From positions 96,258 to 160,257 of the forward strand of contig NZ_JAQGEI010000007.1 in the NCBI RefSeq assembly GCF_029017505.1: a stretch of DNA of 64,000 bases. Direction: 5' to 3'. The stretch comes from Sedimenticola hydrogenitrophicus. GTDB lineage: Bacteria > Pseudomonadota > Gammaproteobacteria > Chromatiales > Chromatiaceae. Below are positions 16,278-24,770 of the stretch, piece after piece. Under the pieces are notes generated by a model. The model was given only the letters and a program-made list of their open reading frames with translations, was not told the origin of the DNA and made no database searches. A program made the translations under genes and the position numbers. Positions within the stretch are counted from its first letter, which is position 1, and each line of letters starts with the position of its first letter.

Positions 16278-18430
16278 GCAGCCTCCTGTAGTGGTTTGAG
16301 GATGATGCGCGCATCCAGCACACAGTAATCCGCCGCCCGCGCCAGCACCGGATTAAGATCCAGCTCGCTGAGCTCCGGATGGTTCACGCACAAGTCCGAT
16401 ACCGCCAGCATCAGCGAGACCAGCGCCTGCCGGTCGATCGGCTCACCGCCGCGAATGCCGTCGAGCACCTTGCTGCCACGGATCTCCTGCAGCATCTCCA
16501 GGGCATCGGCCCGGCGCAACGGCAGGGTGCGGAACACCACGTCCTTCAGCACCTCGACAAACACCCCGCCGAGACCGAACATCATTACCGGGCCGTACTG
16601 CGGATCCCGGGTGACACCGATGATCACCTCCACCCCGGGGGCCGCCATCGGCGTCAGCAGCACCCCCTCGATGCGGGCATCCGGCCGGTAGCGCAGGGCG
16701 TTGGCCAGGATCTCGTGATAGGCCCGAGGAAAATCCTCCGCGGCCAAGTTGAGGCGGACACCCCCGGCATCGCTCTTGTGCAGGATGTCCCGGGAGACCA
16801 GCTTCATGACATAGCGCCGCTCCGGCGCAACCGCGTCGAGGGAACCGAATCCGTGCTCGTCCCGGATCAGCCAGGGCCGCACCACCTCCGCCCCATAGGC
16901 GGCAAGCGCCTCCAGGGCCTCGTACTCATAGAGGCTGCCGCGGCCACTGTGCAGCACCTTGTAGATCATCTCCGAGACCGCTACCGAGGGATCGCCCTGC
17001 CCCCGCCGGTCCGGGCTGGAGAGGCGCTTCTGCGCCTCGCTGTAGTCGACCACGGCAGCCAGGCAGCGGGTGGCTTCGTCGATGGAGCTGAACAGCGGGA
17101 TAGCGCCGCGCTCCAGGTAGCGTAGCGGTTCGGTCTTCAACGGCCGGTAGAGACTCTGCAACAGCAACGGCTTGTCGAACCGGTTCGGCAGCCGGGCCAG
17201 ACGCTCGGCGCACTGCTGCTCATCCTCGGCCAACGCCTCGGAGAAACGCAGGGCATAGCCGCCGAACAGGCCGACGATCAACAGGGCGTCGATCCCGTCG
17301 TCGCCCAGCAACACCTCGGCACAGTCGGCGAACAGTTGCGGATGGTTGTCGGTGCCGCCGGCCACATCCACCGGGTTGTTGTAGGCGGCGGCCGGCGGCA
17401 GCAGACTCTTCAGGCGCTCCCGGGTCGGCTCGGCCAGGCGCGGCACCGAGAGACCGAGCTGATGCAGGGCATCCGCGGCAATGGTGGCGTGTCCCCCGCC
17501 ATCGGCCAGGATGGCGACCCGCTTGCCCTTGAGCGGCAGCCGTTCGGCGATCGCCGCCAGGGTGGTGGCCATCGGCAGGATCTCGTCGGCACGCTCCGCC
17601 AGCACCACCCCGGCCTGGCGCATCACCCCTTTGGCCAGCGCATAGCTGCCGGCCAGGGCGCCGGTGTGGGAGCGCGCAGCCTGCTGGCCGACCGCGCTGC
17701 GCCCGGATTTGTAGATCACCAGCGGCTTCTCCAGGCAGACCCGGGCGGCGGCCTGCAGGAAAGCCCGGCCCTGTTTCAGCCCCTCCACATAGCCGACGAT
17801 CACCCGGGTATCGGGGTCGGCGGCAAAGTAGTCCAGGTATTCGTGGAACTGCACGTCGGCCTCGTTGCCCACCCCGACGTAGGTGGAGAAGCCCAGCGCG
17901 GCGTGTTGCCCACCCTCGGTCACCAGCGACAGCGCCATGTTGCCGGACTGGGAGAGCAGGCCGACGGAGCCGGCCTGCAGATCGCGATAGCCCACCAGGT
18001 TGGCGCCACAGTGGGTGTTGAACATGCCCGAGGTGTTGGGGCCGATAATGCGCAGCCCGCTCTCGCGCGCCGCCCGCACCATCTCCTGCTCCAGCGCCTG
18101 GCCCGTCTCCCCGGTCTCGGAGAAGCCAGTGGCCAGCACCACCGCGCCGCGGATGCCCTTGCTGCCGCAGCGGCGGATCAGCTCCGGCAGAGTGTGGGCG
18201 GCGGTGCAGATCAGGGCCAGGTCCGGGGCCTCCGGCAACTCTTCCACCGTGGCGTAGCAGGTCAGCCCCAGCACCTCGGTCTCGTGCGGATGGATCGGGT
18301 AGATGGCCCCCTGAAACTGGCTCTGTTGCAGGTAGCGGATCGCCAGATTGCCCCGCTTCCCCGGATCACGGGAGGCACCCACTACGGCAATCGAGCGGGG
18401 GGCGAGAATCCGTTGCAACTGGTTGTTCAT
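16274..18430 (-). CDS. Acetate--CoA ligase (ADP-forming) family protein, fused alpha-beta
   Basis: This ~718-residue protein joins the two subunits of NDP-forming acyl-CoA synthetases. The N-terminal CoA-binding domain contains 'LAPRSIAVVGASRDPGKRG'. The ligase-CoA domains contain the phospho-accepting His in 'ARSHTGALAG'. The C-terminal ATP-grasp domain contains 'MKLVSRDILHKSDAGGV'. It makes an acyl-CoA from acid, CoA and ATP, giving ADP and phosphate. No C-terminal acetyltransferase domain is present, unlike PatZ/Pka. Two starts are possible: 18430 with GGAG six bases away, or 18442 immediately after the upstream stop codon. Placement between two crotonases implies activation of the imported acid. 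Confidence 0.9.
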   Translation of the reverse strand: MNNQLQRILAPRSIAVVGASRDPGKRGNLAIRYLQQSQFQGAIYPIHPHETEVLGLTCYATVEELPEAPDLALICTAAHTLPELIRRCGSKGIRGAVVLATGFSETGETGQALEQEMVRAARESGLRIIGPNTSGMFNTHCGANLVGYRDLQAGSVGLLSQSGNMALSLVTEGGQHAALGFSTYVGVGNEADVQFHEYLDYFAADPDTRVIVGYVEGLKQGRAFLQAAARVCLEKPLVIYKSGRSAVGQQAARSHTGALAGSYALAKGVMRQAGVVLAERADEILPMATTLAAIAERLPLKGKRVAILADGGGHATIAADALHQLGLSVPRLAEPTRERLKSLLPPAAAYNNPVDVAGGTDNHPQLFADCAEVLLGDDGIDALLIVGLFGGYALRFSEALAEDEQQCAERLARLPNRFDKPLLLQSLYRPLKTEPLRYLERGAIPLFSSIDEATRCLAAVVDYSEAQKRLSSPDRRGQGDPSVAVSEMIYKVLHSGRGSLYEYEALEALAAYGAEVVRPWLIRDEHGFGSLDAVAPERRYVMKLVSRDILHKSDAGGVRLNLAAEDFPRAYHEILANALRYRPDARIEGVLLTPMAAPGVEVIIGVTRDPQYGPVMMFGLGGVFVEVLKDVVFRTLPLRRADALEMLQEIRGSKVLDGIRGGEPIDRQALVSLMLAVSDLCVNHPELSELDLNPVLARAADYCVLDARIILKPLQEAA

Positions 18431-18443
18431 GGACCGCTCCATT

Positions 18444-19247
18444 TCAATGTCCCTCGAAACGGGGGGTGCGTTTGTCGCGGAACGCATCCACCCCCTCCTG
18501 CCAGTCCCGGGTGGTGGCGCAGAAGGTCATGCCCTCCAGCTCCGCCTGCAGCGCGGCCTCGAAGCCCTGCTCCGCCGCGCCATTGAGCTGGCGCTTGGCC
18601 AGCTGCATGGAGAGTGGCGCGCCACGCGCCAGCTGCTGGCAGAAGGCCCGCACCTGCGCATCGAACGCGTCGTCCTCGAAGCAGCGGTTGGCCAGGCCGA
18701 TGCGCAACGCCTCGGCGCCGTCGATCTTCTCCCCCAGGAACACCAGCTCACGTGCCTTGGCCAGCCCGACCAGGCGCGGCAGGGTGTGGGTCACGCCGCC
18801 GCCGAGGAAGGTGCCGATGGTGATCTCCGGCAGGCCGATGCGGGCGGAGGCCTTCATCAGGATGAAGTCAGAGGCGATGGCCATCTCGGCGCCGGCCCCC
18901 AGGGCGTAGCCGTTGACCGCCGCCACCACCGGCTTGGCGGCCTCGCGGATGGCCCGGCACACCTGCTGCTCGGCGTTCAGGTACTGACGGCGCTGATAGG
19001 GGCTGCGGGTGGCCGCGCCGTGGGCCTTCATGTCGGCCCCGACACAGAAGGCGCGCCCCGCGCCGGTGAGCAGGATCACGCGGATCTCCGGCATCTGTTC
19101 CAGCCGCTGCAACTGCTGCAGCAGCTCGGCATAGAGCGCCTCGTTGACCGCGTTCAGCCGTTCGGGACGGTTGAGGCGCAGCTCGCCGATGCCGTCGTCA
19201 CAGGTCACTATCAAATTTTCGGGCAGGTTTTCGGGTGGTCTGTTCAT
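18444..19247 (-). CDS. Enoyl-CoA hydratase
   Basis: A 267-residue crotonase with both catalytic glutamates in place: 'GAGAEMAIASD' (equivalent of Glu144 in rat crotonase) and 'GLPEITIGTFLGGG' (equivalent of Glu164). It is therefore a likely true 2-enoyl-CoA hydratase, adding water across a trans-2-enoyl-CoA. It overlaps the upstream RpiR gene by four bases (ATGA) and is followed closely by the CoA ligase, so all are co-transcribed. It is only distantly similar to the second crotonase of the operon, so the two probably catalyse different steps. Confidence 0.9.
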   Translation of the reverse strand: MNRPPENLPENLIVTCDDGIGELRLNRPERLNAVNEALYAELLQQLQRLEQMPEIRVILLTGAGRAFCVGADMKAHGAATRSPYQRRQYLNAEQQVCRAIREAAKPVVAAVNGYALGAGAEMAIASDFILMKASARIGLPEITIGTFLGGGVTHTLPRLVGLAKARELVFLGEKIDGAEALRIGLANRCFEDDAFDAQVRAFCQQLARGAPLSMQLAKRQLNGAAEQGFEAALQAELEGMTFCATTRDWQEGVDAFRDKRTPRFEGH

Positions 19248-20197
19248 ATCTCGAATTGCATCTTGCCAATCAGTTTTTCATAACGCATGAGTGAATCCAG
19301 CGCCTTGTCGCCGAGGCGTCGCGCCAGCAGCGAGAGCAGCACCTCGACCAGCACCAGGGAGGCACTCATACTGTTGCTGAAGAACGAGCCGGTGGTGGGC
19401 GAGATCAGGGTGTAGCGGGCCGTGGCCACCAGCGGCGAGGCGTGGTTGTCGGTGATGGTCACCACCTCGATCCCCTGCTCGCGGGCGATCCGCGAGGCGC
19501 TGACCGTACTGCGGGTATAGGGGGCACAGCCGATGGTGAACAGCAGGTCTCCCGGCTCCAGCTGCGCCAGCCCATGGACAATACCGTGCTCGGCAATGCT
19601 CAGCACCGAGACATTGTTGCGGATCAGGCCCAGGCCGTAGGAGAGGTAGTTGGCGATCGGATAGGATTGGCGCAGCCCGTGGGTGCGGATGCGCGGGGAG
19701 CGGATCAGCAGCTCCACCACCCCGTCCAGGGTTTCGGTCTTCAGGTTATCCAGCATGCTGGCGATATTGTGGGTCTCCTCGTTGGCGATCTGGGTCGCCA
19801 GATGTAGCCCCTCGTGCCGGCTCTGCTCCTGCTGAAACAGCTGCCCCGCCCGGCGGCTGTAGAAATTTTCCGTACCGGCGGTGTAGTCGCGGAACACCTT
19901 CTGCAGCTCGGCAAAGCCCTTGTAGCCGAGGGATTTGGCCAGCCGGGTCAGGGTGGACGGATTGACATCGAAGGTCTTCGCCAGGTGCGAGATGGAGGAG
20001 ATGGCCGACTGTTTGGGGTAGGTGATCATCCCGTCCAGCACATCCAGCGCCCGCTTGCCGACCTTCAGCTCGGCGGTGCCCGACTTCAGGTCGGCCAACA
20101 GTCTGGAGAGCTGCTCAAGGGATCGCGGCCCGTTTACACTCTCCATGTCAGTGGCGTCTTGTCGCTGCCTGTCCATAATCTCAGGGGTGTCCGGCAT
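19244..20197 (-). CDS. MurR/RpiR family transcriptional regulator
   Basis: A 317-residue regulator with an N-terminal RpiR helix-turn-helix ('SISHLAKTFDVNPSTLTRLAK', residues ~65-90) and a C-terminal SIS domain (~150-290), the sugar-phosphate-isomerase fold that binds an effector. RpiR members mostly sense phosphosugars, though some control acid or aromatic catabolism. First gene of the operon, it overlaps the hydratase gene, so it probably autoregulates the whole block. The true start is uncertain: ATGs at 20197, 20176 and 20146 lack strong ribosome sites. The upstream AT-rich stretch 20245-20300 is the likely promoter/operator. Confidence 0.9.
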   Translation of the reverse strand: MPDTPEIMDRQRQDATDMESVNGPRSLEQLSRLLADLKSGTAELKVGKRALDVLDGMITYPKQSAISSISHLAKTFDVNPSTLTRLAKSLGYKGFAELQKVFRDYTAGTENFYSRRAGQLFQQEQSRHEGLHLATQIANEETHNIASMLDNLKTETLDGVVELLIRSPRIRTHGLRQSYPIANYLSYGLGLIRNNVSVLSIAEHGIVHGLAQLEPGDLLFTIGCAPYTRSTVSASRIAREQGIEVVTITDNHASPLVATARYTLISPTTGSFFSNSMSASLVLVEVLLSLLARRLGDKALDSLMRYEKLIGKMQFEI

Positions 20198-20599
20198 CGG
20201 ATAGGGTGTGAAGTGCCAGAAAGAATAGGCAGCGGCCGGGATAAATGCAATTTTTTTTTGCTTTTATGATCTATTTACGCAAATTTTATGTGCTTTATTG
20301 CAGAACCGCAGGCCTGTCCCTCTCGATGGGTCGGGGTAACCCGACCCGCCAAATCGTAGGGGCAGGCCCCCGTGCCTGCCTGGTTCACGGACGCCCGGGA
20401 AGGGCGGGCGACCACGGGGGGTTGCCCCTACGCCGGGTCCGCACCCTGGCCGGTTCCGTCTTCTATCCCACTCGCGAACCTGCGCGGCAGGCCGGCTTAA
20501 CGATCGACAGCAACCCCGTTTCAACCCGGTGGTATATAGTCCCGATATTGGCCCGGATTCGTATCCGCGCTCCATCCAACACAGCAGGCGAGAAACGGC
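20198..20599. repeat. Intergenic region with repeat D, copy 2
   Basis: The core at 20348-20432 is a near-perfect inverted repeat: 'cgtaggggcaggcccccgtg' on the left against 'ccacggggggttgcccctac' on the right. It pairs into the same hairpins as the copy at 14049-14138. To its left, 20245-20300 is AT-rich (a run of nine T, 'tttacgcaaattttatg') and suits an rpiR promoter and operator. No other gene is evident. Confidence 0.65.
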
Positions 20600-20803
20600 A
20601 TGAATATCCAGCGGGCAAGAGAGCTGATACAGGTGCAGCTGCAGTTCGGCAGCGGCTACAACCGCCATGCGGTACGCATGATCCTGGGCGAGGTACAGCG
20701 TAGCCATGGCCGACCGGCGGTGGATGGACTGATCCGGGAGTTGGCGCTGGAAGAGCACTTCGGGCTCAAGCCCGGCAGCGATTTCAGTGGGGTCGGAATC
20801 TAA
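20600..20803 (+). CDS. Small conserved hypothetical protein (67 aa)
   Basis: A short soluble protein, 'MNIQRARELIQVQLQFGSGY...', starting after 'caggcgagaaacggc'. It is rich in Arg, Leu and Gln and predicted mostly helical, ending 'FGLKPGSDFSGVGI'. Codon use matches neighbouring genes, and the ribosome site is reasonable, which is why I accept it despite its length. I do not recognise a characterised family. It stands alone between the rpiR promoter region and the convergent zinc-ribbon gene. Confidence 0.55.
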   Translation: MNIQRARELIQVQLQFGSGYNRHAVRMILGEVQRSHGRPAVDGLIRELALEEHFGLKPGSDFSGVGI

Positions 20804-20882
20804 AATAATGTGGCCATCGCGGCTACGCCGCCAATCGGCCCGAGGGCGGGCCTCCTACAGGACGGGCCGCTCACCGGGCGGG

Positions 20883-21218
20883 TTATTCACCGGCAGGAGC
20901 GGCGCCCTCGCCACGATGTTCGATCCGGCGAATACGAATGGAGCAGCGGTGTAACAGGAAGGCGGCGCCGAAAGCCAGCAGGCCACCGAATTCGACAGCG
21001 AATACCAGTACCAGCTGCCAGGGATCGATCAGCAACGCACCCAGGGTGGAGCCACCCAACCACAACAACAGCCCGAACAGCGCGCTGCGTTTCAGCGAGC
21101 GGCGGTAGTTGGAGCGGAACCGCTGGCCGCAGTTAACGCACTGGAACTCGGGCCGGCGGGCCAGCCAGGATTCGATCCGTTGTCCGCAGGCCGGGCAGTG
21201 AAAACGGTTGATATCCAT
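20883..21218 (-). CDS. Zinc-ribbon membrane protein
   Basis: This 111-residue protein begins with a zinc ribbon, C-P-A-C-G and C-V-N-C-G 19 residues apart (about residues 8-31), followed by two hydrophobic helices ('LFGLLLWLGGSTLGALL' and 'LVLVFAVEFGGLLAFGAAF') and a basic tail. The likely topology is a cytoplasmic metal-binding head tethered to the inner membrane. Function is unknown. It follows the tandem HAD gene by 27 bp on the same strand, suggesting co-transcription. Confidence 0.7.
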   Translation of the reverse strand: MDINRFHCPACGQRIESWLARRPEFQCVNCGQRFRSNYRRSLKRSALFGLLLWLGGSTLGALLIDPWQLVLVFAVEFGGLLAFGAAFLLHRCSIRIRRIEHRGEGAAPAGE

Positions 21219-21245
21219 GGCGAACCGGAGAACTGATCCGCGCGA

Positions 21246-22976
21246 TCAGATGCTCCACCCTTTGCGCGGCCGCGCCGCGCGACAGGCCAGGGTGAGCGCC
21301 CAGAACTCGCCGAAGTCGTTCACCACCACATCCGGCTTGTGCGGATGCTGCGGGGTACCGGGAAAAATCTTGTCCAGCCACTGCTGATCCCACTGGGCGC
21401 CATTGAAAAACACGCTGGTGACCCCGGCCCGCTTGGCGGCGATGGTGTCGGTGGTGCTGTCGCCGATATACCAGATCTCCGGCCCCGGCAGCAGGTGGAG
21501 ATTATCCAGCGCCTTGAGTATCGGCTCGGCATGGGGCTTGCGTAGCGCCGTGTCATCCCCGCATACCGTGGTGTCGAACAGTTCGGTCCAGCCGGTCCCC
21601 TCCACAGCCGCCAGCTCGTGCTCGAAGAACTCGCGGTCGCGGTTGGTCAGCACCCCCAGTTGCATATCCAGGGCACGCAGCCCCACCAGCATATCCTTGA
21701 CCCCGGGCTCGAACGGATAGACCGCACCGAAGTGATTGCGGTAGTGGCGGTTGAAGGCGGCATGGGCGATCTGCTTGGCCTCCTCGTCACCGCCGAACAG
21801 CACCTCGAAGATGTCGGTGCGGGAGATCTTGCGGTCGGCCTTGATCTTGGGATGCAGCTGATGATAGTCGCGCACGTGCTCCACCAGCCTGGCGTCCTCC
21901 GGGGTCTTGCTATGGGCGGGATTCACCAGGCGCTCCGAAAGCCCCAGCGCGTCCAGCTCCGGCAGCATGTCATCCACCGCGTGATACATGGCATCCAGTG
22001 TGTCCACCAGGGTGGCGTGCCAATCGAACAGCAACAGCACCGGGGCGGTGAGATCGACCACCGCCGGGTGCCAGTCCGGTTCGATGCGCGGCGGCGGCTG
22101 GCGGCGTGGCGGCAGCCGTTCCGGCCGGGTCTCCCAGATGGCAGCCCGCTCCGGGGTCATGTTCTTCGGCTCCAGTTTGTAGAGCAGATCCAGCAGCGAA
22201 TCCAGGTCATCCACCACCGCATCCGGTTTGTGCGGATGCTGCTCGGTACAGGGGAAGATCCGTTCCAGCCAGTCCCAGTCCCACATTGCGCCGTTGTAGA
22301 AGATACTGGTGATGCCCGCCTCCTTGGCGGCGATGGTGTCGGTGCGGCTGTCCCCCAGGTACCAGACGTCCGGGCCCGGCTCGGCTTTCAGGTTGGCCAC
22401 CGCCTTGAGCAACACATCCGGGGCCGGCTTGTGGTGGGCCACCTCATCACCGCACACGGTGGTGTCGAACAGCTGCACCCAGCTACCCCCCTCCAGGCCG
22501 CGCATCTCCTGCCCGAGGAATTCCCGACTGCGGTTGGTCGGCACCCCCAACCGGATGCCCAGCCGGCGCAGCAACAACAGCCGCTCGCGCATCTTCGGCT
22601 CGAACGGCTTCACTTCGCCGAAGTGATCCCGGTAGCACTCGTTGAACGCCTTGTGGGCGATGGCGATCGCCTCCGGGTTGGGGCCGAACAGGGCGTCGAA
22701 GATATCGGTACGGGAGACCCGGTGCTCGGCACGGATCTTCGGGTGCAGGCGGCGGAAGATGCGCACGAAACGCACCAGCTTGATGTCGTCCTGGGTTTTG
22801 CTCAGCTCCTCCGGGGCCAGGCGGCCTAGCAGCCCCAGCTCTTCAAACTGCGGCAGCAGGTCATCGATGGCCCGATACATGGCATCCAGCGAATCCACCA
22901 GCGTGGCATGCCAGTCGAGCAGCAGGGTCTTGGGTGGGGTGAGTGTCCGTACAGTGGAATCGATTCGATAACTCAA
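21246..22976 (-). CDS. Tandem-duplicated HAD-like protein with D-x-H motif I
   Basis: A 576-residue protein made of two homologous HAD halves (about 10-270 and 310-570) joined by a Pro/Arg-rich linker. Each keeps the nucleophile Asp in 'DWHATLVDS'/'DWHATLVDT', motif II Thr in 'TNRS'/'TNRD', a motif III Lys region ('HHKPAPD', 'LRKPHAEP') and motif IV 'GDSRTDTIAAK'/'GDSTTDTIAAK'. In both halves, the second Asp of DxDxT, the usual general acid of phosphatases, is His. Phosphonatases and dehalogenases also lack it, so plain phosphatase activity is doubtful. Translation appears to start at TTG, with 'agaggag' upstream; no in-frame ATG has a site. It is probably in an operon with the zinc-ribbon gene downstream. 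Confidence 0.85.
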   Translation of the reverse strand: MSYRIDSTVRTLTPPKTLLLDWHATLVDSLDAMYRAIDDLLPQFEELGLLGRLAPEELSKTQDDIKLVRFVRIFRRLHPKIRAEHRVSRTDIFDALFGPNPEAIAIAHKAFNECYRDHFGEVKPFEPKMRERLLLLRRLGIRLGVPTNRSREFLGQEMRGLEGGSWVQLFDTTVCGDEVAHHKPAPDVLLKAVANLKAEPGPDVWYLGDSRTDTIAAKEAGITSIFYNGAMWDWDWLERIFPCTEQHPHKPDAVVDDLDSLLDLLYKLEPKNMTPERAAIWETRPERLPPRRQPPPRIEPDWHPAVVDLTAPVLLLFDWHATLVDTLDAMYHAVDDMLPELDALGLSERLVNPAHSKTPEDARLVEHVRDYHQLHPKIKADRKISRTDIFEVLFGGDEEAKQIAHAAFNRHYRNHFGAVYPFEPGVKDMLVGLRALDMQLGVLTNRDREFFEHELAAVEGTGWTELFDTTVCGDDTALRKPHAEPILKALDNLHLLPGPEIWYIGDSTTDTIAAKRAGVTSVFFNGAQWDQQWLDKIFPGTPQHPHKPDVVVNDFGEFWALTLACRAARPRKGWSI

Positions 22977-23228
22977 CGGGTCCAGCTCCTCTCATCAGCG
23001 CTATAGCCGGGGATCTATTGCCACTCGGTTGAAACGCCTCATCGCATTATGAAGCAGCCGTGAGTATTACACAGGGGAGCGGATGGCGTGAAGGCCGTCC
23101 CATCCCGGGCGGTCGCCAACCGCGCCCACCACGGCACAGGTTGAAGTCTGCGGGGGGTGCGGCTATTCTTCCCGGCTTGAGCTATCTGCCAAGGCCGATC
23201 CCTACTTCACCTATCCATTGGAAAAATA

Positions 23229-23915
23229 ATGAAAAAGTTTCTACTCGCCAGTCTGGCACTGACGCTGACCATGGCCCTGCTGGGCTGCGACGATGGTTCT
23301 CAGATCCCCAAGCCCGAACCCGGCAAACAGAGCGGCCAGGCGACGACCGAGGTAGACATCGCCCAGGACAAATACAAGCTGCTCAAGGCGCCGCTGCCGA
23401 GCGCCGAACTGGGTGCCACGGAACCCTATGTGGTGGAATTCTTCTGGTTCGGCTGTCCCCATTGCTACAGCCTGGAACCGCTGGTCAAGGCGTTCCGGCA
23501 GAACAACCAGGACATCCAGTTCATCACCATCCCGGCGGCGCCGAATCAGCGCTGGGAGATCGAGGCGCGAATCTATTACGCCATGGAGACCCTGGGGATC
23601 CGGGACTCCCACTACGACCGGGTGTTCCAGCTCTACGCCGACATGCGCAACGAAAAGCGCTATCCCACACTGGATGAGGTGGCTGCCCTGTTCGGGGACA
23701 AAGGCGTAACCAAAGAGGCGTTGGAACAGGCGATGGGCAGTGCGGCGGTGTCGACCCTGATCGAACGCTCCAAGCGCCTGTTCGACCAGGCGGAGTTGAC
23801 CGGCGTCCCCTCACTGATCGTCAACGGCAAGTATCAGCTCGACTTCGCCAAGCTGGATGGCGAAGCGTTCGCCGAGGATTTCATGCAGACCATCCGGGCG
23901 CTCGGCGACAAATAG
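23229..23915 (+). CDS. DsbA-like thiol:disulfide oxidoreductase, predicted lipoprotein
   Basis: A 228-residue periplasmic thioredoxin-fold protein. The N-terminus carries a lipoprotein signal with lipobox L-L-G-C at residues 17-20. The active site is C76-P-H-C79, the DsbA type, and the cis-Pro loop is 'LTGVPSLIV'. It oxidises cysteine pairs of exported proteins; lipid anchoring would hold it at a membrane. The window contains many exported c-type cytochromes and Cys-rich proteins that are potential clients. No dsbB is adjacent. A weak ribosome site precedes the ATG. Confidence 0.9.
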   Translation: MKKFLLASLALTLTMALLGCDDGSQIPKPEPGKQSGQATTEVDIAQDKYKLLKAPLPSAELGATEPYVVEFFWFGCPHCYSLEPLVKAFRQNNQDIQFITIPAAPNQRWEIEARIYYAMETLGIRDSHYDRVFQLYADMRNEKRYPTLDEVAALFGDKGVTKEALEQAMGSAAVSTLIERSKRLFDQAELTGVPSLIVNGKYQLDFAKLDGEAFAEDFMQTIRALGDK

Positions 23916-23969
23916 TGGAACCGGTATCGGGGTTGCCGCCAGCGCCCCGATACCGGCAGTAGCTATCTC

Positions 23970-24395
23970 TCAATCGGATTCCCGGTTGGCTTCGCCGCTG
24001 TTGCGACCGACGGGGATGAAACTCATCACGGCGTGGGCGGTAAAACTGATCAGCACAAGCGCCAGTGCCAGCCAGGCAAACGCTCCCACCTGCGGCTTCA
24101 ACAGCACGTACCCGGCGTCGAACAGCAGCACACTGGCCAGCGCCGCGATAACCGCACCCGGCAAGGTCAGCACCCGGTCGAACCGACCCAACAGCGTCGC
24201 CGCCAGCGCCGCGCCGACACCGATGATGATGCCGTAGACGATGTGATACATGATCGAGGCGAACCAGGCACCACCCGATCCCACCTCGCCGGCCAGCGCG
24301 GCCCAGCCCGGCAGCAGCCGCTGGATAACCGGTCCGGCCAGTACCGCAACCAGCAGCGCCGTGGCAAATATCTTCAGGGTTTGAAAGCTGTTCAT
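23970..24395 (-). CDS. Four-helix membrane protein of unknown function
   Basis: A 141-residue hydrophobic protein with about four membrane segments: 'LKIFATALLVAVLAGPVIQ', 'WFASIMYHIVYGIIIGVGAA', 'LPGAVIAALASVLLFDAGY' and 'FAWLALALVLISFTAHAVM'. I start at 24395 because 'ggagatcct' directly precedes that ATG; the frame extends further upstream without a site. No catalytic motif is visible, and I do not recognise a characterised family. It is convergent with the DsbA-like gene. Confidence 0.6.
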   Translation of the reverse strand: MNSFQTLKIFATALLVAVLAGPVIQRLLPGWAALAGEVGSGGAWFASIMYHIVYGIIIGVGAALAATLLGRFDRVLTLPGAVIAALASVLLFDAGYVLLKPQVGAFAWLALALVLISFTAHAVMSFIPVGRNSGEANRESD

Positions 24396-24481
24396 AGGAT
24401 CTCCGACTTTGTACAAGCGGCCAATTATAGTCGTCGGCGACCGGCAGAAAATTGATCCCGGGCAAGGGGGCAGAGCCTTCC

Positions 24482-24510
24482 GCGTGGGCACAAAAAGCGT
24501 GCCCGCCCTA
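24482..24510. repeat. Short hairpin repeat (gtgggcac/gtgcccgc)
   Basis: 'gtgggcac-aaaaagc-gtgcccgc' folds into an eight-base stem with one G-T pair. It belongs to the widespread 'gtgggcacaaaaagcgtgcccac' intergenic repeat class. It sits just downstream of the SHOCT gene stop and could act as a transcript end for the minus-strand copper operon. Confidence 0.5.
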
Positions 24511-24532
24511 CCAAGCTTATTCCTGTAGCGGC

Positions 24533-24757
24533 TTACTGCTCCAGATCCCGGCGTTTCTGCTCGAACTCCTGCTGGTCGATCTCGCCCCGGGCGTAGCGCT
24601 CCTGGAGAATCTCCAGGGCCGATTTCCCCTTCCCGGACGCGCCGCCGTTACCGGCGACGAAGGACTTGACCAGCCACACCACCCCGACGATCACCAGCAG
24701 CCAGAACAGCCACATGAAGATGCCGCCGAAGCCCATGCCATAACCGTTGCCCATCAT
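24533..24757 (-). CDS. SHOCT-domain membrane protein
   Basis: A 74-residue protein with a Gly/Met-rich start, one membrane helix ('IFMWLFWLLVIVGVVWLVK') and a C-terminal SHOCT domain ('ALEILQERYARGEIDQQEFEQKRRDL'-like, about residues 47-74). SHOCT proteins commonly accompany copper ATPases and heavy-metal genes. The start at 24757 fits 'cgaggagtatttt' upstream. It begins 13 bp after the copA stop codon, so it is probably co-transcribed and contributes to the copper response. The exact role is unknown. Confidence 0.85.
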   Translation of the reverse strand: MMGNGYGMGFGGIFMWLFWLLVIVGVVWLVKSFVAGNGGASGKGKSALEILQERYARGEIDQQEFEQKRRDLEQ

Positions 24758-24770
24758 AAAATACTCCTCG

